Source: an uncultured Collinsella sp. | Lineage (GTDB): Bacteria; Actinomycetota; Coriobacteriia; Coriobacteriales; Coriobacteriaceae | Direction: 5' to 3' | Assembly (NCBI GenBank): GCA_900552425.1 | Contig: URZR01000011.1 | Coordinates: 1-19,084 of the forward strand | Length of the DNA stretch: 19,084 nt | In this document: positions 1-8,218 of the stretch, one piece after another | How the letters are laid out: each line of letters begins with the position of its first letter | How positions within the stretch are numbered: position 1 is the stretch's first letter | The notes under the pieces: generated by a model | What the model was told of the DNA's origin: nothing | Databases searched by the model: none | Seen by the model: the letters and a program-made list of their open reading frames with translations, nothing else | Translations under genes and position numbers: made by a program

Positions 1-2295
1 GCCGCCCACAAAGATGTCGGGCTCGGCGGTCTGGTACGTCTGCGGATCGGCAAGGGCACCCTGGCCGCGGCCAAGCTCCACCTTGGAGCCAGCCAGCAGG
101 TCGCCCCACACAATGGACTGGCCAATCGACATGACGACACGGTCGGCATCGACACGGCGCAAGTCGTTCTCGTCATACTCGGGCGCAAAACGGCCCTCGT
201 CGTCAAAGACACGCGTGCAGCGCTTAAAGGTGATACCGCACACACGACCGGCCTCGTCCAGGTGAATCTCCTTGGGGCCCCAGCCGCAGCTAATGTGCGC
301 GCCGTCCTCAATGGCCTCGCGACGCTCCTCCTCGCTGGCAGGCATCTTGACCTCGCTCTCCAGGCAGAACATCTCAACGTGCTCGGAACCCAGACGGCAG
401 GCGTTGCGCGCGACATCGATGGCCACGTTGCCGCCGCCCACCACGATGGTGCGCCCGGGCAGCGCGTCGATCTTGCCGCTGTTGACCTCGCGCAAAAAGT
501 CGACGGCCACGGTCACGTCCTCGGCATCCTCGCCCGGAATACCGGCAAGGCGGCCACCCTGGCAGCCAATGGCCACGTAAAAGGCTTTAAAGCCCTGCGC
601 GCGAAGCTCGTCGAGCGTCACATCGCGACCGACCTCCACGCCATAGCGGAACTCGGCGCCCATCAGGCGAATGACCTCGACCTCGGCCTCGATAACGTCC
701 TTCTGCAGCTTAAAGCTGGGAATGCCGTAGGTGAGCATGCCGCCCGGGCGCTCGTTTTTCTCGAACACGACGGGCTTGTAGCCCTTCTCGGCCAGATAGA
801 AGGCGCAGGACAGACCGGCCGGACCGGCGCCGATGATGGCGATCTTCTGGTCGAAGCCGCCGGCACGCGTCGGGGTCACCACAGGTGGGACATAGCGAGT
901 CGCGGCATCCAGATCGCGCTGGGCGATAAACTTCTTGACCTCGTCGATGGCCACGGCCTCGTCCACGCGACCGCGGGTGCAGGCATCCTCACAGCGGCGG
1001 TTGCACACACGGCCGCAGATAGCGGGCAACGGGTTCTCGCGCTTGATGAGCGCCAACGCCTCGTCATAGCGGCCCTGCGCCGCGAGCTTCAAATAGCCCT
1101 GAACGGCAACGTGCGCGGGGCAGGCCGTCTTGCAGGGCGCCGTGCCGGACTCATGCGTCTCGATGCGGTTGTCGTTGCGGTAGTTGGGCGACCACTTGGT
1201 GTGGTCCCACTTGGTGGCATCGGGCAGCTCCTGGCGCGGATACTCGGGCACCTGTCCGCCAGCCTTTTTGCTACAGAGCTTCTGGCCCAGTTTGGCGGCG
1301 CCGGCCGGACACACCTCAACGCAGCGACCGCAGGCCACGCACTTGTCCTTCTCGACCTTGGCGACGTAGGCCGAGCGCGACAGGTTGGGCGTGTTGAACA
1401 GCTGCGAAGTGCGCAGGGCGTAGCACACGTTGACGTTGCAGTTGCAGATGGCGAAGATTTTGTTCTCACCGTCGATGTTGGTGATCTGGTGCACAAAGCC
1501 GTTGTCCTCGGCCTGGCGCAGGATGTCGTAGACCTCCTCGCGCGTCACATAATGGCCGCGGTCGGTCTCGACCACGTAGTCGGCCATATCGCCCACGGCG
1601 ATGCACCAATCGGCCGGGTCGTCGGCGCAGCCCTCTCCCATCACGCGACGGCTCGCGCGGCAGCTGCAGGTGCTGGCGGCGTATTTGCCCTCGTATTTGT
1701 CGAGCCAGTGCTCGATATGCTCAATTGGTACCGAGGTGCTCGTGGCGTCGATAGCCTTCTCGACCGGAATGACATGCATGCCGATGCCGGCACCGCCGGG
1801 CGGCACCATCGGCGTGGCCTTGGACAGCGGTCCCTTGGACGCCTGCTCAAAGAACTTGGCATAGACCGGATGCTCCTCGAGCTGGCTCACGCGCATGTTG
1901 AGGAACTCGGCGGAACCCGGCACCAGCATGGGCAGCACCCACTGCTTGGCGCGCTCGGGGTTTTCCCAGTTGTACTCGAGCAGACCCGTGTAGCTCATGT
2001 CGTCGAGCATTTTTTCGATATCGGCCTCGGGCATGCCGGTGAGCTTGACCATCTCGGGCAGCGTATAGGGACGGCGCATCTTCATCTTGCAGAGCACTTC
2101 GGCCTGCTCGTCGGTTGCGGCCTCGGCAAACGACCAGTACTCGTAGCCCAGCAGCTCGTCGCGGTGCAGCAGGCGGTTGGTGCAGTGCTCACACAGTTTG
2201 ACGATGGCCTCGCGCGGATGCTCCGGTATCGGCGGCACGAACTCCGCGCCGATATCGGGCTCGGTATAGCTAATCCCCGGTCCGTTGAGAATCAT
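1..2295 (-). CDS. Fe-S/FAD pyridine-nucleotide oxidoreductase, GltD-like (3' end outside window)
   Basis: The frame is open for 765 codons from ATG at 2295 to the window edge. AGAAGGG lies about six bases upstream of the start. In order the protein has: a Cys-rich N-terminal part (motifs STCSCRAS and CNCNVNVC); a 4Fe-4S motif CVACGRCVEVCP near residue 317; a GltD/dihydropyrimidine-dehydrogenase-type Fe-S segment with CKTACPAHV near 385 and CGRVCNRRCEDAC near 428; an FAD motif GAGPAGLSCAF near 485; and an NAD(P) motif VVGGGNVAIDVA near 618. The visible end, DIFVGG, is the usual beginning of the C-terminal FAD motif, so roughly 100 residues are missing. By family knowledge such proteins move electrons between NAD(P)H, flavin and Fe-S clusters in the cytoplasm; the substrate cannot be read here. 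The gene is divergent from the TetR regulator and probably shares its operators. A long plus-strand ORF over this region is its antisense shadow. Confidence 0.93.
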   Translation of the reverse strand, partial: MILNGPGISYTEPDIGAEFVPPIPEHPREAIVKLCEHCTNRLLHRDELLGYEYWSFAEAATDEQAEVLCKMKMRRPYTLPEMVKLTGMPEADIEKMLDDMSYTGLLEYNWENPERAKQWVLPMLVPGSAEFLNMRVSQLEEHPVYAKFFEQASKGPLSKATPMVPPGGAGIGMHVIPVEKAIDATSTSVPIEHIEHWLDKYEGKYAASTCSCRASRRVMGEGCADDPADWCIAVGDMADYVVETDRGHYVTREEVYDILRQAEDNGFVHQITNIDGENKIFAICNCNVNVCYALRTSQLFNTPNLSRSAYVAKVEKDKCVACGRCVEVCPAGAAKLGQKLCSKKAGGQVPEYPRQELPDATKWDHTKWSPNYRNDNRIETHESGTAPCKTACPAHVAVQGYLKLAAQGRYDEALALIKRENPLPAICGRVCNRRCEDACTRGRVDEAVAIDEVKKFIAQRDLDAATRYVPPVVTPTRAGGFDQKIAIIGAGPAGLSCAFYLAEKGYKPVVFEKNERPGGMLTYGIPSFKLQKDVIEAEVEVIRLMGAEFRYGVEVGRDVTLDELRAQGFKAFYVAIGCQGGRLAGIPGEDAEDVTVAVDFLREVNSGKIDALPGRTIVVGGGNVAIDVARNACRLGSEHVEMFCLESEVKMPASEEERREAIEDGAHISCGWGPKEIHLDEAGRVCGITFKRCTRVFDDEGRFAPEYDENDLRRVDADRVVMSIGQSIVWGDLLAGSKVELGRGQGALADPQTYQTAEPDIFVGG

Positions 2296-2388
2296 AGTCG
2301 TCCCTTCTCTTGCCACAGCCCGGCGAGACCGCAGCGCCCCTCTTTTTTTGCAGGCCGGGCATGCCCCCATGCCGTTCACCCGCCATTG

Positions 2389-2403
2389 TTGACATTGTGT
2401 CAA
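2389..2403. promoter_or_regulatory. Probable TetR operator, site 1
   Basis: A perfect dyad TTGACA-N3-TGTCAA lies in the 189-bp gap between the divergent oxidoreductase and TetR genes. A second copy with the same architecture is centred 23 bp away. Palindromes of this size and position are typical targets of a TetR dimer. Binding is inferred. Confidence 0.65.
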
Positions 2404-2411
2404 AAATAGTA

Positions 2412-2426
2412 TTGACGAACCGTCAA
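2412..2426. promoter_or_regulatory. Probable TetR operator, site 2
   Basis: A perfect dyad TTGACG-N3-CGTCAA, sister of the site at 2389-2403. A weaker related sequence (TTAGGCGAACGGTCAG) begins at 2442 and may be a degenerate third site. The first half-site also resembles a -35 box, so binding here could block RNA polymerase for either divergent gene. Confidence 0.65.
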
Positions 2427-2484
2427 CAATATTCAAGACTGTTAGGCGAACGGTCAGGCAAAAGAGGATGAAAGGCGGCAAAAC

Positions 2485-3147
2485 ATGGGCAACAACGCAG
2501 CAGATATCTCTGTGGTCGATGCCGTCCCCGCATCCGATAGCGCGGCAAAACGCCTGACGGGCGACGAGCGCCGTCGCGAGATCCTCGCCGCTGTGCGCGC
2601 CGTGAGCGCCGAGCTTGGTGTGTCCCATCTTTCGGTATCGGCCGTGACCAAGCGGGCTGGCTGCACGCGTTCGCTGTTCTACCACTACTTTGCCGATATG
2701 GATGCCGCCGTCACCGCCGTTATGGACGAGGCAATCGACGGCTTTATCGCCGAGCTCGAGCAGTGGAACGCCAGCCGCACGGTTGGCGACATCGAAGGCG
2801 CACTCGACACCGTTGCTCCGCTCTTTAAGCGCCTGGTCGTGAGCGGCCACGAGTTGCCGAGCACGCTCACCTCGAGCAGCGGCGCGCTCTACGGCGGCTT
2901 TTTGCACAACGTGGTCCAGCGCGTGGCGCAGTATATCTGCGATACCACCGTGGTGGATTTTGTCGCCCATCATGAGCTACGCATCGACCATGTCTACGAG
3001 ACGTTCTACACCCTCATTATGGGGTTGTTGATGTATATCCGCACGCACCCCGATGTGCCCGACGAGACGGTCAAGGAAATCATCGCCTCGACACTCCACA
3101 TCGAGGGCTATACCGCCAAGTATCCGGAGCGCAAGCCCCAGAACTGA
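2485..3147 (+). CDS. TetR/AcrR-family transcriptional regulator
   Basis: 220 residues, the normal size for the family. ATG at 2485 follows AAAGGCGG. Residues about 28-75 form the DNA-binding domain: RREILAAVRAVSAELG (helix 1), LSVSAVTKRAGCTRSLFYHYF (helix-turn-helix, with the family hallmark FYHYF), then a helical ligand-binding and dimer domain. The gene is divergent from the Fe-S/FAD oxidoreductase and lies 63 bp upstream of the DUF5692-like gene on the same strand. Twin palindromes upstream suggest autoregulation and control of both neighbours. The inducer is unknown. Confidence 0.92.
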   Translation: MGNNAADISVVDAVPASDSAAKRLTGDERRREILAAVRAVSAELGVSHLSVSAVTKRAGCTRSLFYHYFADMDAAVTAVMDEAIDGFIAELEQWNASRTVGDIEGALDTVAPLFKRLVVSGHELPSTLTSSSGALYGGFLHNVVQRVAQYICDTTVVDFVAHHELRIDHVYETFYTLIMGLLMYIRTHPDVPDETVKEIIASTLHIEGYTAKYPERKPQN

Positions 3148-3210
3148 CGACATTTGGCCAAACTGCCCGCGATCAGAAGAGGGGCCGCGGGCGTGTGAAA
3201 GGAGAGCAGC

Positions 3211-4218
3211 ATGCTGTTCGATGTTTGGGGTAGCGATACCCTTATCCACTGGGCCGGCTGGGCCATGGTCTTTATTGGCCTGATCGTGCTCAACGAGATC
3301 GGCCGCCGCACCAAGCTGGGCGCGGCAATCATCTTTGGCGTGGCTCCGCTGGCCATGACCATCTACTGCGTCGCTATCGCCATCGGCGTTTCGCAGGGCG
3401 CCGAGTGGGCGCTCACCAACCCCACCCATGTGTACCAGAACAGCTGGTTCCACTACGCCAAGGTCTACGCGGCGTTGGCCGGTTGCTGGGGCTTCATCGC
3501 CATTAAGTATCAGTGGGGCAAGATCGGCAAGGCGCACTGGTTCCGCGCGTGGCCGTTTGTGATCGTCGCCATCAACATCATGATCGCCGTCGTGTCCGAC
3601 TTTGAGAGCGCCTATCACTTCTTTGTCCTGGGCCAGTCCACTTGGGTCACCTCCGAAGGTGCTACGCAGCTTGCTGGCTGGAACAACGTGTTCAACGGCA
3701 TCGCCGGTATCATCAACATCTTCTGCATGACCGGTTGGTGGAGCGTCTACGCCTCCGAGGACAAGACCGACATGCTGTGGCCCGACATGACCTGGGTCTA
3801 CATCATCGCCTACGATATCTGGAACTTCTGCTACACCTACAACTGCCTGCCCGCCCACTCCTGGTTCTGCGGCTTTGCGCTGCTGCTGGCGCCCACCGTC
3901 GCCGCCTTTATCTGGAACAAGGGCGGTTGGATCCAGAACCGCGCCTTTACGCTGGCCATTTGGTGCATGTTTGCCCAGGTGTTCCCGTACTTCCAGGAGG
4001 AGTCCATCTTTGTGACCCACTCCACGCTCGACCCCAGCGCCGCTACTGCGGTCTCGATCGCCGCACTGGTCGCCAACATCGCCGCGATCATCTACATCGC
4101 CTACCGCGCCAAGAAGCTCGGCCGCAATCCCTACAAGCAGGATGTCTTTGAGGGCACCAGCGATTGGGAGAAGGCTACCGCTCGCCGCGCCAAGGTGGAT
4201 TACGCACACGCCGAGTAA
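3211..4218 (+). CDS. Polytopic membrane protein, DUF5692-like
   Basis: 335 residues; ATG at 3211 is preceded by AAAGGAG at good spacing. The protein is strongly hydrophobic with about eight or nine membrane segments, rich in Trp, Tyr and Phe (for example MTWVYIIAYDIWNFCYTY near residues 193-210). The C-terminal tail after about residue 300 is charged and cytosolic-looking. The overall pattern fits my recollection of the DUF5692 family, which has no assigned function. The gene follows the TetR gene by 63 bp and is followed by a strong terminator, so the two are probably one transcript. Membership in a redox-linked or exporter-like unit with the divergent oxidoreductase is inference. Confidence 0.8.
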   Translation: MLFDVWGSDTLIHWAGWAMVFIGLIVLNEIGRRTKLGAAIIFGVAPLAMTIYCVAIAIGVSQGAEWALTNPTHVYQNSWFHYAKVYAALAGCWGFIAIKYQWGKIGKAHWFRAWPFVIVAINIMIAVVSDFESAYHFFVLGQSTWVTSEGATQLAGWNNVFNGIAGIINIFCMTGWWSVYASEDKTDMLWPDMTWVYIIAYDIWNFCYTYNCLPAHSWFCGFALLLAPTVAAFIWNKGGWIQNRAFTLAIWCMFAQVFPYFQEESIFVTHSTLDPSAATAVSIAALVANIAAIIYIAYRAKKLGRNPYKQDVFEGTSDWEKATARRAKVDYAHAE

Positions 4219-4286
4219 CGCGCTCGCTGCCGTCCGCATTTGGATGTAGGCGCGTCTCTTTGGCTCCGTAATCTCGCGTTATGCGC

Positions 4287-4327
4287 AGCCCCCGGAAAGC
4301 AATTCGTTTGCTTTCCGGGGGCTTTTT
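4287..4327 (+). terminator. Rho-independent terminator after the DUF5692-like gene
   Basis: A perfect 16-bp stem (4287-4302 with 4308-4323) with loop TTCGT is followed by a T run. It sits 68 bp beyond the stop codon and closes the TetR-DUF5692 transcript. Confidence 0.93.
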
Positions 4328-4337
4328 GCTGTCGCGC

Positions 4338-4351
4338 GTGCATTCATGCAC
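4338..4351. promoter_or_regulatory. Short inverted repeat upstream of the membrane-anchored protein gene
   Basis: GTGCAT-TC-ATGCAC is a perfect dyad 110 bp upstream of the next start codon. It could be an operator. No regulator is known to bind it, and a dyad of this size may occur by chance. Confidence 0.25.
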
Positions 4352-4460
4352 ATATTCACAATGTATCGCGCAGATAAAATCGAATTTCCGACTGCACGCC
4401 AGCTCTATGTGACCTTAATTTTGGGTACATTGTTGTCCCGATATTGAGCTTGGGGGATAT

Positions 4461-5948
4461 ATGGAAAATGAGACGAGGGGCCAAGAGGACGCGGCCCAAG
4501 ATGCAGCGGCGTGCGCCGAGGCCTTGGAGAGCCTAGACCGGTTTTCGCTGGACGAAGTTGCGTTTGACGAGACAATCGCCGACATGCAGGACGCGGCGGG
4601 CGATGGCATACCGGATACGGGCGACGACGTCGAGGATGCTCGCGATGAAGCCGATGTCGAAAAAGGCGATGACGAGGGCAATGGCCAACCGGAACCCAAC
4701 GCGGGAGATGAGACCTCCCTGCTTGGCGACTTGCCCGTCGACGAATCGCTCACCCGCGAGCTCCCCGGCTTGGGCTCTGCGCCAGTCGTCGACGAGACCA
4801 TCGCCATGGGAGATATTCCCCTGCCGTCCGCTCCCTCGGCACACGAAGCCGAGGTTCGTCATCGTAAGATGTCGCCCAAGCGCCGCAATCTGATGGTCGC
4901 CGGTGTCGTGGCTGTCGCGCTCGTCGCCGGCGGCGCGGGCTATGCGGCTTGGAACGGATACCAGCAAGAGCAGGCCGCCGTAGTTGCCGCAAACGCCCAT
5001 ACCATGATGTCGGTGCAAATTGGCGTACATGCCGCGGGGCTCGACTGCTCCACCGGCTCAAAGATCCCCGTGCAGGTGAGTGGCCAGGACTCCGACGGCT
5101 CTTCTGTGAGCGAAACGCTCTACGTTGACGAGCACGGCCGCGGCATCAAACTGCTGCCCGGCGATTACACGCTCTCCATCGCTGCCTCCCCCATCGCGGC
5201 CGACGGCACCATCTATACCGTCCCGACCACCAAGACGCAGGTCACCGTTAAGAGCGATGGACAGGATTTAAGTGCCCAGGCTGCCTTTAAACTCAAGGTG
5301 CCTTCGGCCGACACGGTAACCAACGACCAGATCGACGCCGCCGCCAAGTATGCCGAGGAAGGCGGCGCGAGCTCCGCCGCCACCGCCAAGGTGCTCCAGC
5401 AGGCGGCAACCGCGCGGCGCGACGCCGCCGTCAATGCCGTGAGCGCGCAAAAGGCACAGGCAGCCCGTGATGCCGACGCCCGTCACAAGGCAACCGACCT
5501 CTACCAGCTCGATATCCCCGTCGAATGGTACGGCAAGGTCGAGACTTGGCAAAATGGCAGCACGCTATGCATCTATCTTGCCGGCGACAGCGATACGCCG
5601 ATTGTGACGCTCGTCGCGGTGCGCGAGGGCGAGAGCTTTACGCCCGATGAGGGCGATACGGTTTTGGGTGCGGCCAACCTAGGCAACGGTTATACCGTCT
5701 ACGCCAGCGGCCCCGTCTATCCGTACGTGGTGCCCCAGACCATCAACGGGCGCACGCAGAACCCCGTGTCGACCTATCCCATGGACACAGCCATTGAGCT
5801 TGTCGAGCTTACGACCGGCAACCGCTACACCTACAGCCAGATCAAGAACGTACTGGTCGGCAAAGACGGCAAGGCCGACGCTACGACCAAACTAGAGACC
5901 GACTACCTCGCCCAGATTCTCCTGCCGAGCATCAAAGCCCAGGACTAG
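4461..5948 (+). CDS. Single-pass membrane protein with acidic cytoplasmic tail, unknown function
   Basis: 495 residues; ATG at 4461 follows GGGGGAT. Residues 1-135 are highly acidic and low in complexity, with two DETIA-containing copies (AFDETIADMQD near 34-44, VVDETIAMGDI near 109-119). A basic stop-transfer cluster SPKRRN (138-143) precedes one membrane helix at about 144-164. No N-terminal signal peptide is present, so the tail is probably cytoplasmic and residues 165-495 extracytoplasmic. The outer part starts with a beta-rich stretch, then an Ala-rich helix (about 285-345) that could be a coiled coil, then a second beta-rich domain. I do not recognise the family. It stands alone: a terminator lies upstream and repeated sequence downstream. 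Confidence 0.85.
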   Translation: MENETRGQEDAAQDAAACAEALESLDRFSLDEVAFDETIADMQDAAGDGIPDTGDDVEDARDEADVEKGDDEGNGQPEPNAGDETSLLGDLPVDESLTRELPGLGSAPVVDETIAMGDIPLPSAPSAHEAEVRHRKMSPKRRNLMVAGVVAVALVAGGAGYAAWNGYQQEQAAVVAANAHTMMSVQIGVHAAGLDCSTGSKIPVQVSGQDSDGSSVSETLYVDEHGRGIKLLPGDYTLSIAASPIAADGTIYTVPTTKTQVTVKSDGQDLSAQAAFKLKVPSADTVTNDQIDAAAKYAEEGGASSAATAKVLQQAATARRDAAVNAVSAQKAQAARDADARHKATDLYQLDIPVEWYGKVETWQNGSTLCIYLAGDSDTPIVTLVAVREGESFTPDEGDTVLGAANLGNGYTVYASGPVYPYVVPQTINGRTQNPVSTYPMDTAIELVELTTGNRYTYSQIKNVLVGKDGKADATTKLETDYLAQILLPSIKAQD

Positions 5949-5977
5949 CCGCCCACAACCCAGAGCAGTCTTTTTGA

Positions 5978-6002
5978 GACGGGGGCTTTTAGCTACCCCG
6001 TC
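5978..6002. repeat. Intergenic hairpin with a partial second copy downstream
   Basis: GACGGGG pairs with CCCCGTC across a loop that itself contains GCT-TTT-AGC. The right arm and following bases (CCCCGTCCCAAAT, 5996-6008) recur exactly at 6154-6166, beside a rearranged TAGCTAAAAAAG. The hairpin has no T run of its own, so I do not call it a terminator with confidence. It is more likely part of a multicopy intergenic element between the convergent genes. Confidence 0.5.
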
Positions 6003-6008
6003 CCAAAT

Positions 6009-6062
6009 CTTGATTAGCAGATAAGCAAGATTGATGTGCATCTTGATTAGTAGCTAAGCAAG
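6009..6062. repeat. Two copies of an imperfect 21-bp palindrome
   Basis: CTTGATTAG-CAGATAAGCAAG (6009-6029) and CTTGATTAG-TAGCTAAGCAAG (6042-6062) are 33 bp apart, three helical turns. Each copy is itself an imperfect dyad (CTTG...CAAG ends). They lie between two convergent genes, so a promoter role is not obvious. Confidence 0.5.
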
Positions 6063-6169
6063 TTTTTCCGCTGCCGCTCCCCCGAAAGATATCGAACGGC
6101 TGGGGCAAAGATAAATCATCGGGCAGGTAGGGCGGCAAAAGTAGCTAAAAAAGCCCCGTCCCAAATTGG

Positions 6170-7162
6170 CTACTTGCGGAGGGCATTGTCTAGGGTGGCG
6201 GCCACGATCAAGGGGTCGTCGGTGCCGGCGAAGAGGCGAATGGTGCTCCCCTGCTTACCGCGTGGGGCCGAAAGGCGCGTCGTTGCGCCGCCGGCGGGCG
6301 ATGTACGAAACTCCCTCGGCAAAGCATCGAACAGGTCATCCGCACTACGCTCGATAAGGTCAAATTCAACTGCCGGGCCAAAGCCGTGCTCGAGGATTCC
6401 CGTTGCAACCGCATAGTCGGGATGCGAGTTCAGTCCGGGATAGCGAACGTTGCGCACCATCTCGTTGGCGGCCAAATACTCGGCCAACGCACGGGCGCGA
6501 TCGAAGTGCGCCTGCATGCGGGCATCGAGCGAGGAAAGCCCGCGCTCCAGCACGTGGGCCTCTTCGGTAGAAAGGTCGAGTGCCAAAGCACCGCAGCCCG
6601 CAAACGACGTATGCGCGCACTCGGCAGCGGCATCCACACGATGGCGCTTGAGCTGCGAGCGCGCCACCGAGACGGCGACGAGCTTGCGCGGAGCTTCGCC
6701 GGCACACACACGGTCGAGTGCCTCGAGCGACAGCGCGGCACCCAGCCGCAGCGAATCGCAGCCAAAAGCCGACGCCACGGTGTTGTCCACAACCAGCAGC
6801 GCATGAGCCTCACGAGCCGCGCGACCTAACGCACGAAGATCGGAGACGCGCAGACCAAACCCGCCGATGGAGTTGACGAACCACCACAGGTGCGGCCCCT
6901 CGGCATCAAACGAAGCATCAAAGCCCTCGGACGCAGCAGCAAACGCCGCAACCGACGGCTCGCCCACCATAGCCACGTCGCAGGCATCAAAGCCGCGCGC
7001 AAACGCATCGGCAAAGTCATCGGCAAACGCAACCAGGCGGTCACCGGGGCGCACAATCCCCAATTGCGACAACGCTGCTGGCACATGCGAGGCCGCGAGC
7101 AACCGCGCTTCACGCGCGCCGGTCCTCAAAGCCCAGGCCTCTTCTAGCTGCTGTACGCCCAT
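6170..7162 (-). CDS. Short divergent Cys/Met-metabolism PLP-fold protein, possibly a pseudoenzyme
   Basis: 330 residues from ATG at 7162, chosen because GAAGGGA lies just upstream and the longer reading would run through a terminator hairpin. Fold-type I landmarks of the cystathionine gamma-synthase/O-acetylhomoserine sulfhydrylase family are clear: VVDNT (124-128, PLP-binding Asp126), a segment RGLSSLDARMQAHFDRA near 208-224, VRYPGLNSHPDY, GPAVEFDL, and the C-terminal IRLFAGTDDP. It is shorter than the usual ~380-400 residues and lacks the N-terminal part with the R.GNPT-type region. Where the family has SxTKY with the Schiff-base lysine, this protein has SVARSQLKR (165-173), so the lysine is missing or shifted. 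It may be inactive or have another role. Convergent with the 4461 gene. Confidence 0.82.
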   Translation of the reverse strand: MGVQQLEEAWALRTGAREARLLAASHVPAALSQLGIVRPGDRLVAFADDFADAFARGFDACDVAMVGEPSVAAFAAASEGFDASFDAEGPHLWWFVNSIGGFGLRVSDLRALGRAAREAHALLVVDNTVASAFGCDSLRLGAALSLEALDRVCAGEAPRKLVAVSVARSQLKRHRVDAAAECAHTSFAGCGALALDLSTEEAHVLERGLSSLDARMQAHFDRARALAEYLAANEMVRNVRYPGLNSHPDYAVATGILEHGFGPAVEFDLIERSADDLFDALPREFRTSPAGGATTRLSAPRGKQGSTIRLFAGTDDPLIVAATLDNALRK

Positions 7163-7180
7163 GCGGTACCGTCCCTTCAA

Positions 7181-7219
7181 AACAAAAACCCACGATGCGG
7201 GTGTTCCCCGCATCGTGGG
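7181..7219 (-). terminator. Rho-independent terminator between the pseudogene and the PLP-fold gene
   Basis: A perfect 13-bp stem (7189-7201 with 7207-7219, CCCACGATGCGGG arm) is followed on the minus strand by TTTTTGTTTT. It ends the transcript of the broken epimerase-like gene. It lies only about 27 bases before the next minus-strand start codon, so it might instead act as a leader attenuator for that gene. Confidence 0.9.
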
Positions 7220-7257
7220 CAACGGCTGCAGTATAGCGCCGATAGGCGACGAAGCGC

Positions 7258-7994
7258 CTAGATGCTGAGCGTGTGATAGGTCACGCTCGCACCCGGAGCG
7301 TCAACGGTCACGCTATAGGCCTCGGGTGGCCAAAAGCGTCTGCAACGTCGAGCATCTCAAAGTTGGCATCCCAGCAGTCAAAGATACGATGCACCAACAC
7401 CGCGAGTTCCTCGGCACACAGCAGGGGAAACGGCGCATCTGCCGCACCCTGAAGCGCGACCGACCCGCCCGAGCATGCGTCGAATAGCGGCACCAAAAAT
7501 GGGTCGGTTAATGCCGGCGATGCGGTATACAGATACGGCACGCGCAGGACTTTGGCTTGGATGCCGTCGCGCGATGCATAGTAACGGCACAGGTCGTTGG
7601 CAGCGCGGGCGATAATGCCCTTGCCCGTCTGGGCGCCACTGGCGGCCGTGGCGTCGTCGTCACATCCGCCAGTGGTGCCCTCTGCACCCGCGGGCCCCGC
7701 AATAAACAGCAGCTGCACATTGCGTCCCATACAGGCACGAAACACCGAGCGCAGCAGCCCAATGTCGCCAAAAGTCACGGTATGCGGGGTGAGGCAGGTA
7801 GAAAGGTAGACCACGCGCTCAAACTCGTAGGCCTGGTCCAGGTGCTGGAGGAGCTCTTTCCACGAAGCATGGTACGACGACTCATCGCGGCGCGCGTCCT
7901 GCGCGGCTACGACCTACACATGGTCGCCGGGGAACGCCTTGGAGCAAAAGCCATCGTCAACATATGCGGTGTTGCCAACAGCCAGCACTTCCAC
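7258..7994 (-). pseudogene. NAD-dependent epimerase/dehydratase-like gene with amber codon and frameshift
   Basis: A GTG start at 7994 with GGGGAGGGGG upstream opens a frame beginning MEVLAVGNTAYVDDGF, like the first strand of a Rossmann NAD-binding domain. Codon 27 is TAG (7914-7916). The same frame then continues as VVAAQDARRDESSYHASWKE into ERVVYLSTCLTPHTVTFGD, an epimerase-like beta strand, and on through KVLRVPYLYTASP. Near the 3' end, LDVADAF is followed in the current frame by a quick stop at 7308. One base out, the reading continues sensibly as WPPEAYSVTVDAPGASV to TAG at 7258-7260. Restoring one T in the TTTT run would join the two. The repaired gene would encode about 245 residues, short for the family. 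It is probably dead unless one lesion is a sequencing error. The family call is moderate. Confidence 0.78.
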
Positions 7995-8218
7995 GGCGTT
8001 CCCCCTCCCCAAAAAACAACTTTTGCCATAGTCAAACATGCGTATTGTACGCTGTAAAAGCGAGCCAAGGCGCCTTTAAGGCTGTTTTAAGAACTTTTTA
8101 GAGGATGTGAGAGTGGCAACTCATTCGACTTAGATTCATCGAGGAAATGCTATTCACCCTGAAAAGGCACATCGCAATCTGCTGACAGCTCTGCAGGGAG
8201 AATGGCAGGCAATGTACA

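Noticed and set aside
262..2409. 715-codon plus-strand ORF
   Set aside because: Antisense shadow of the Fe-S/FAD oxidoreductase. The minus frame has clear cofactor motifs; this one is Ala/Leu/Gly/His-rich with no domain.
2977..4239. 420-codon minus-strand ORF across the TetR end and DUF5692-like gene
   Set aside because: Shadow reading rich in Gly, Asp and Val. The plus frame has ribosome sites and a coherent membrane protein.
7163..7222. 20-codon N-terminal extension of the PLP-fold protein
   Set aside because: It would translate through a rho-independent terminator; ATG at 7162 has its own ribosome site.
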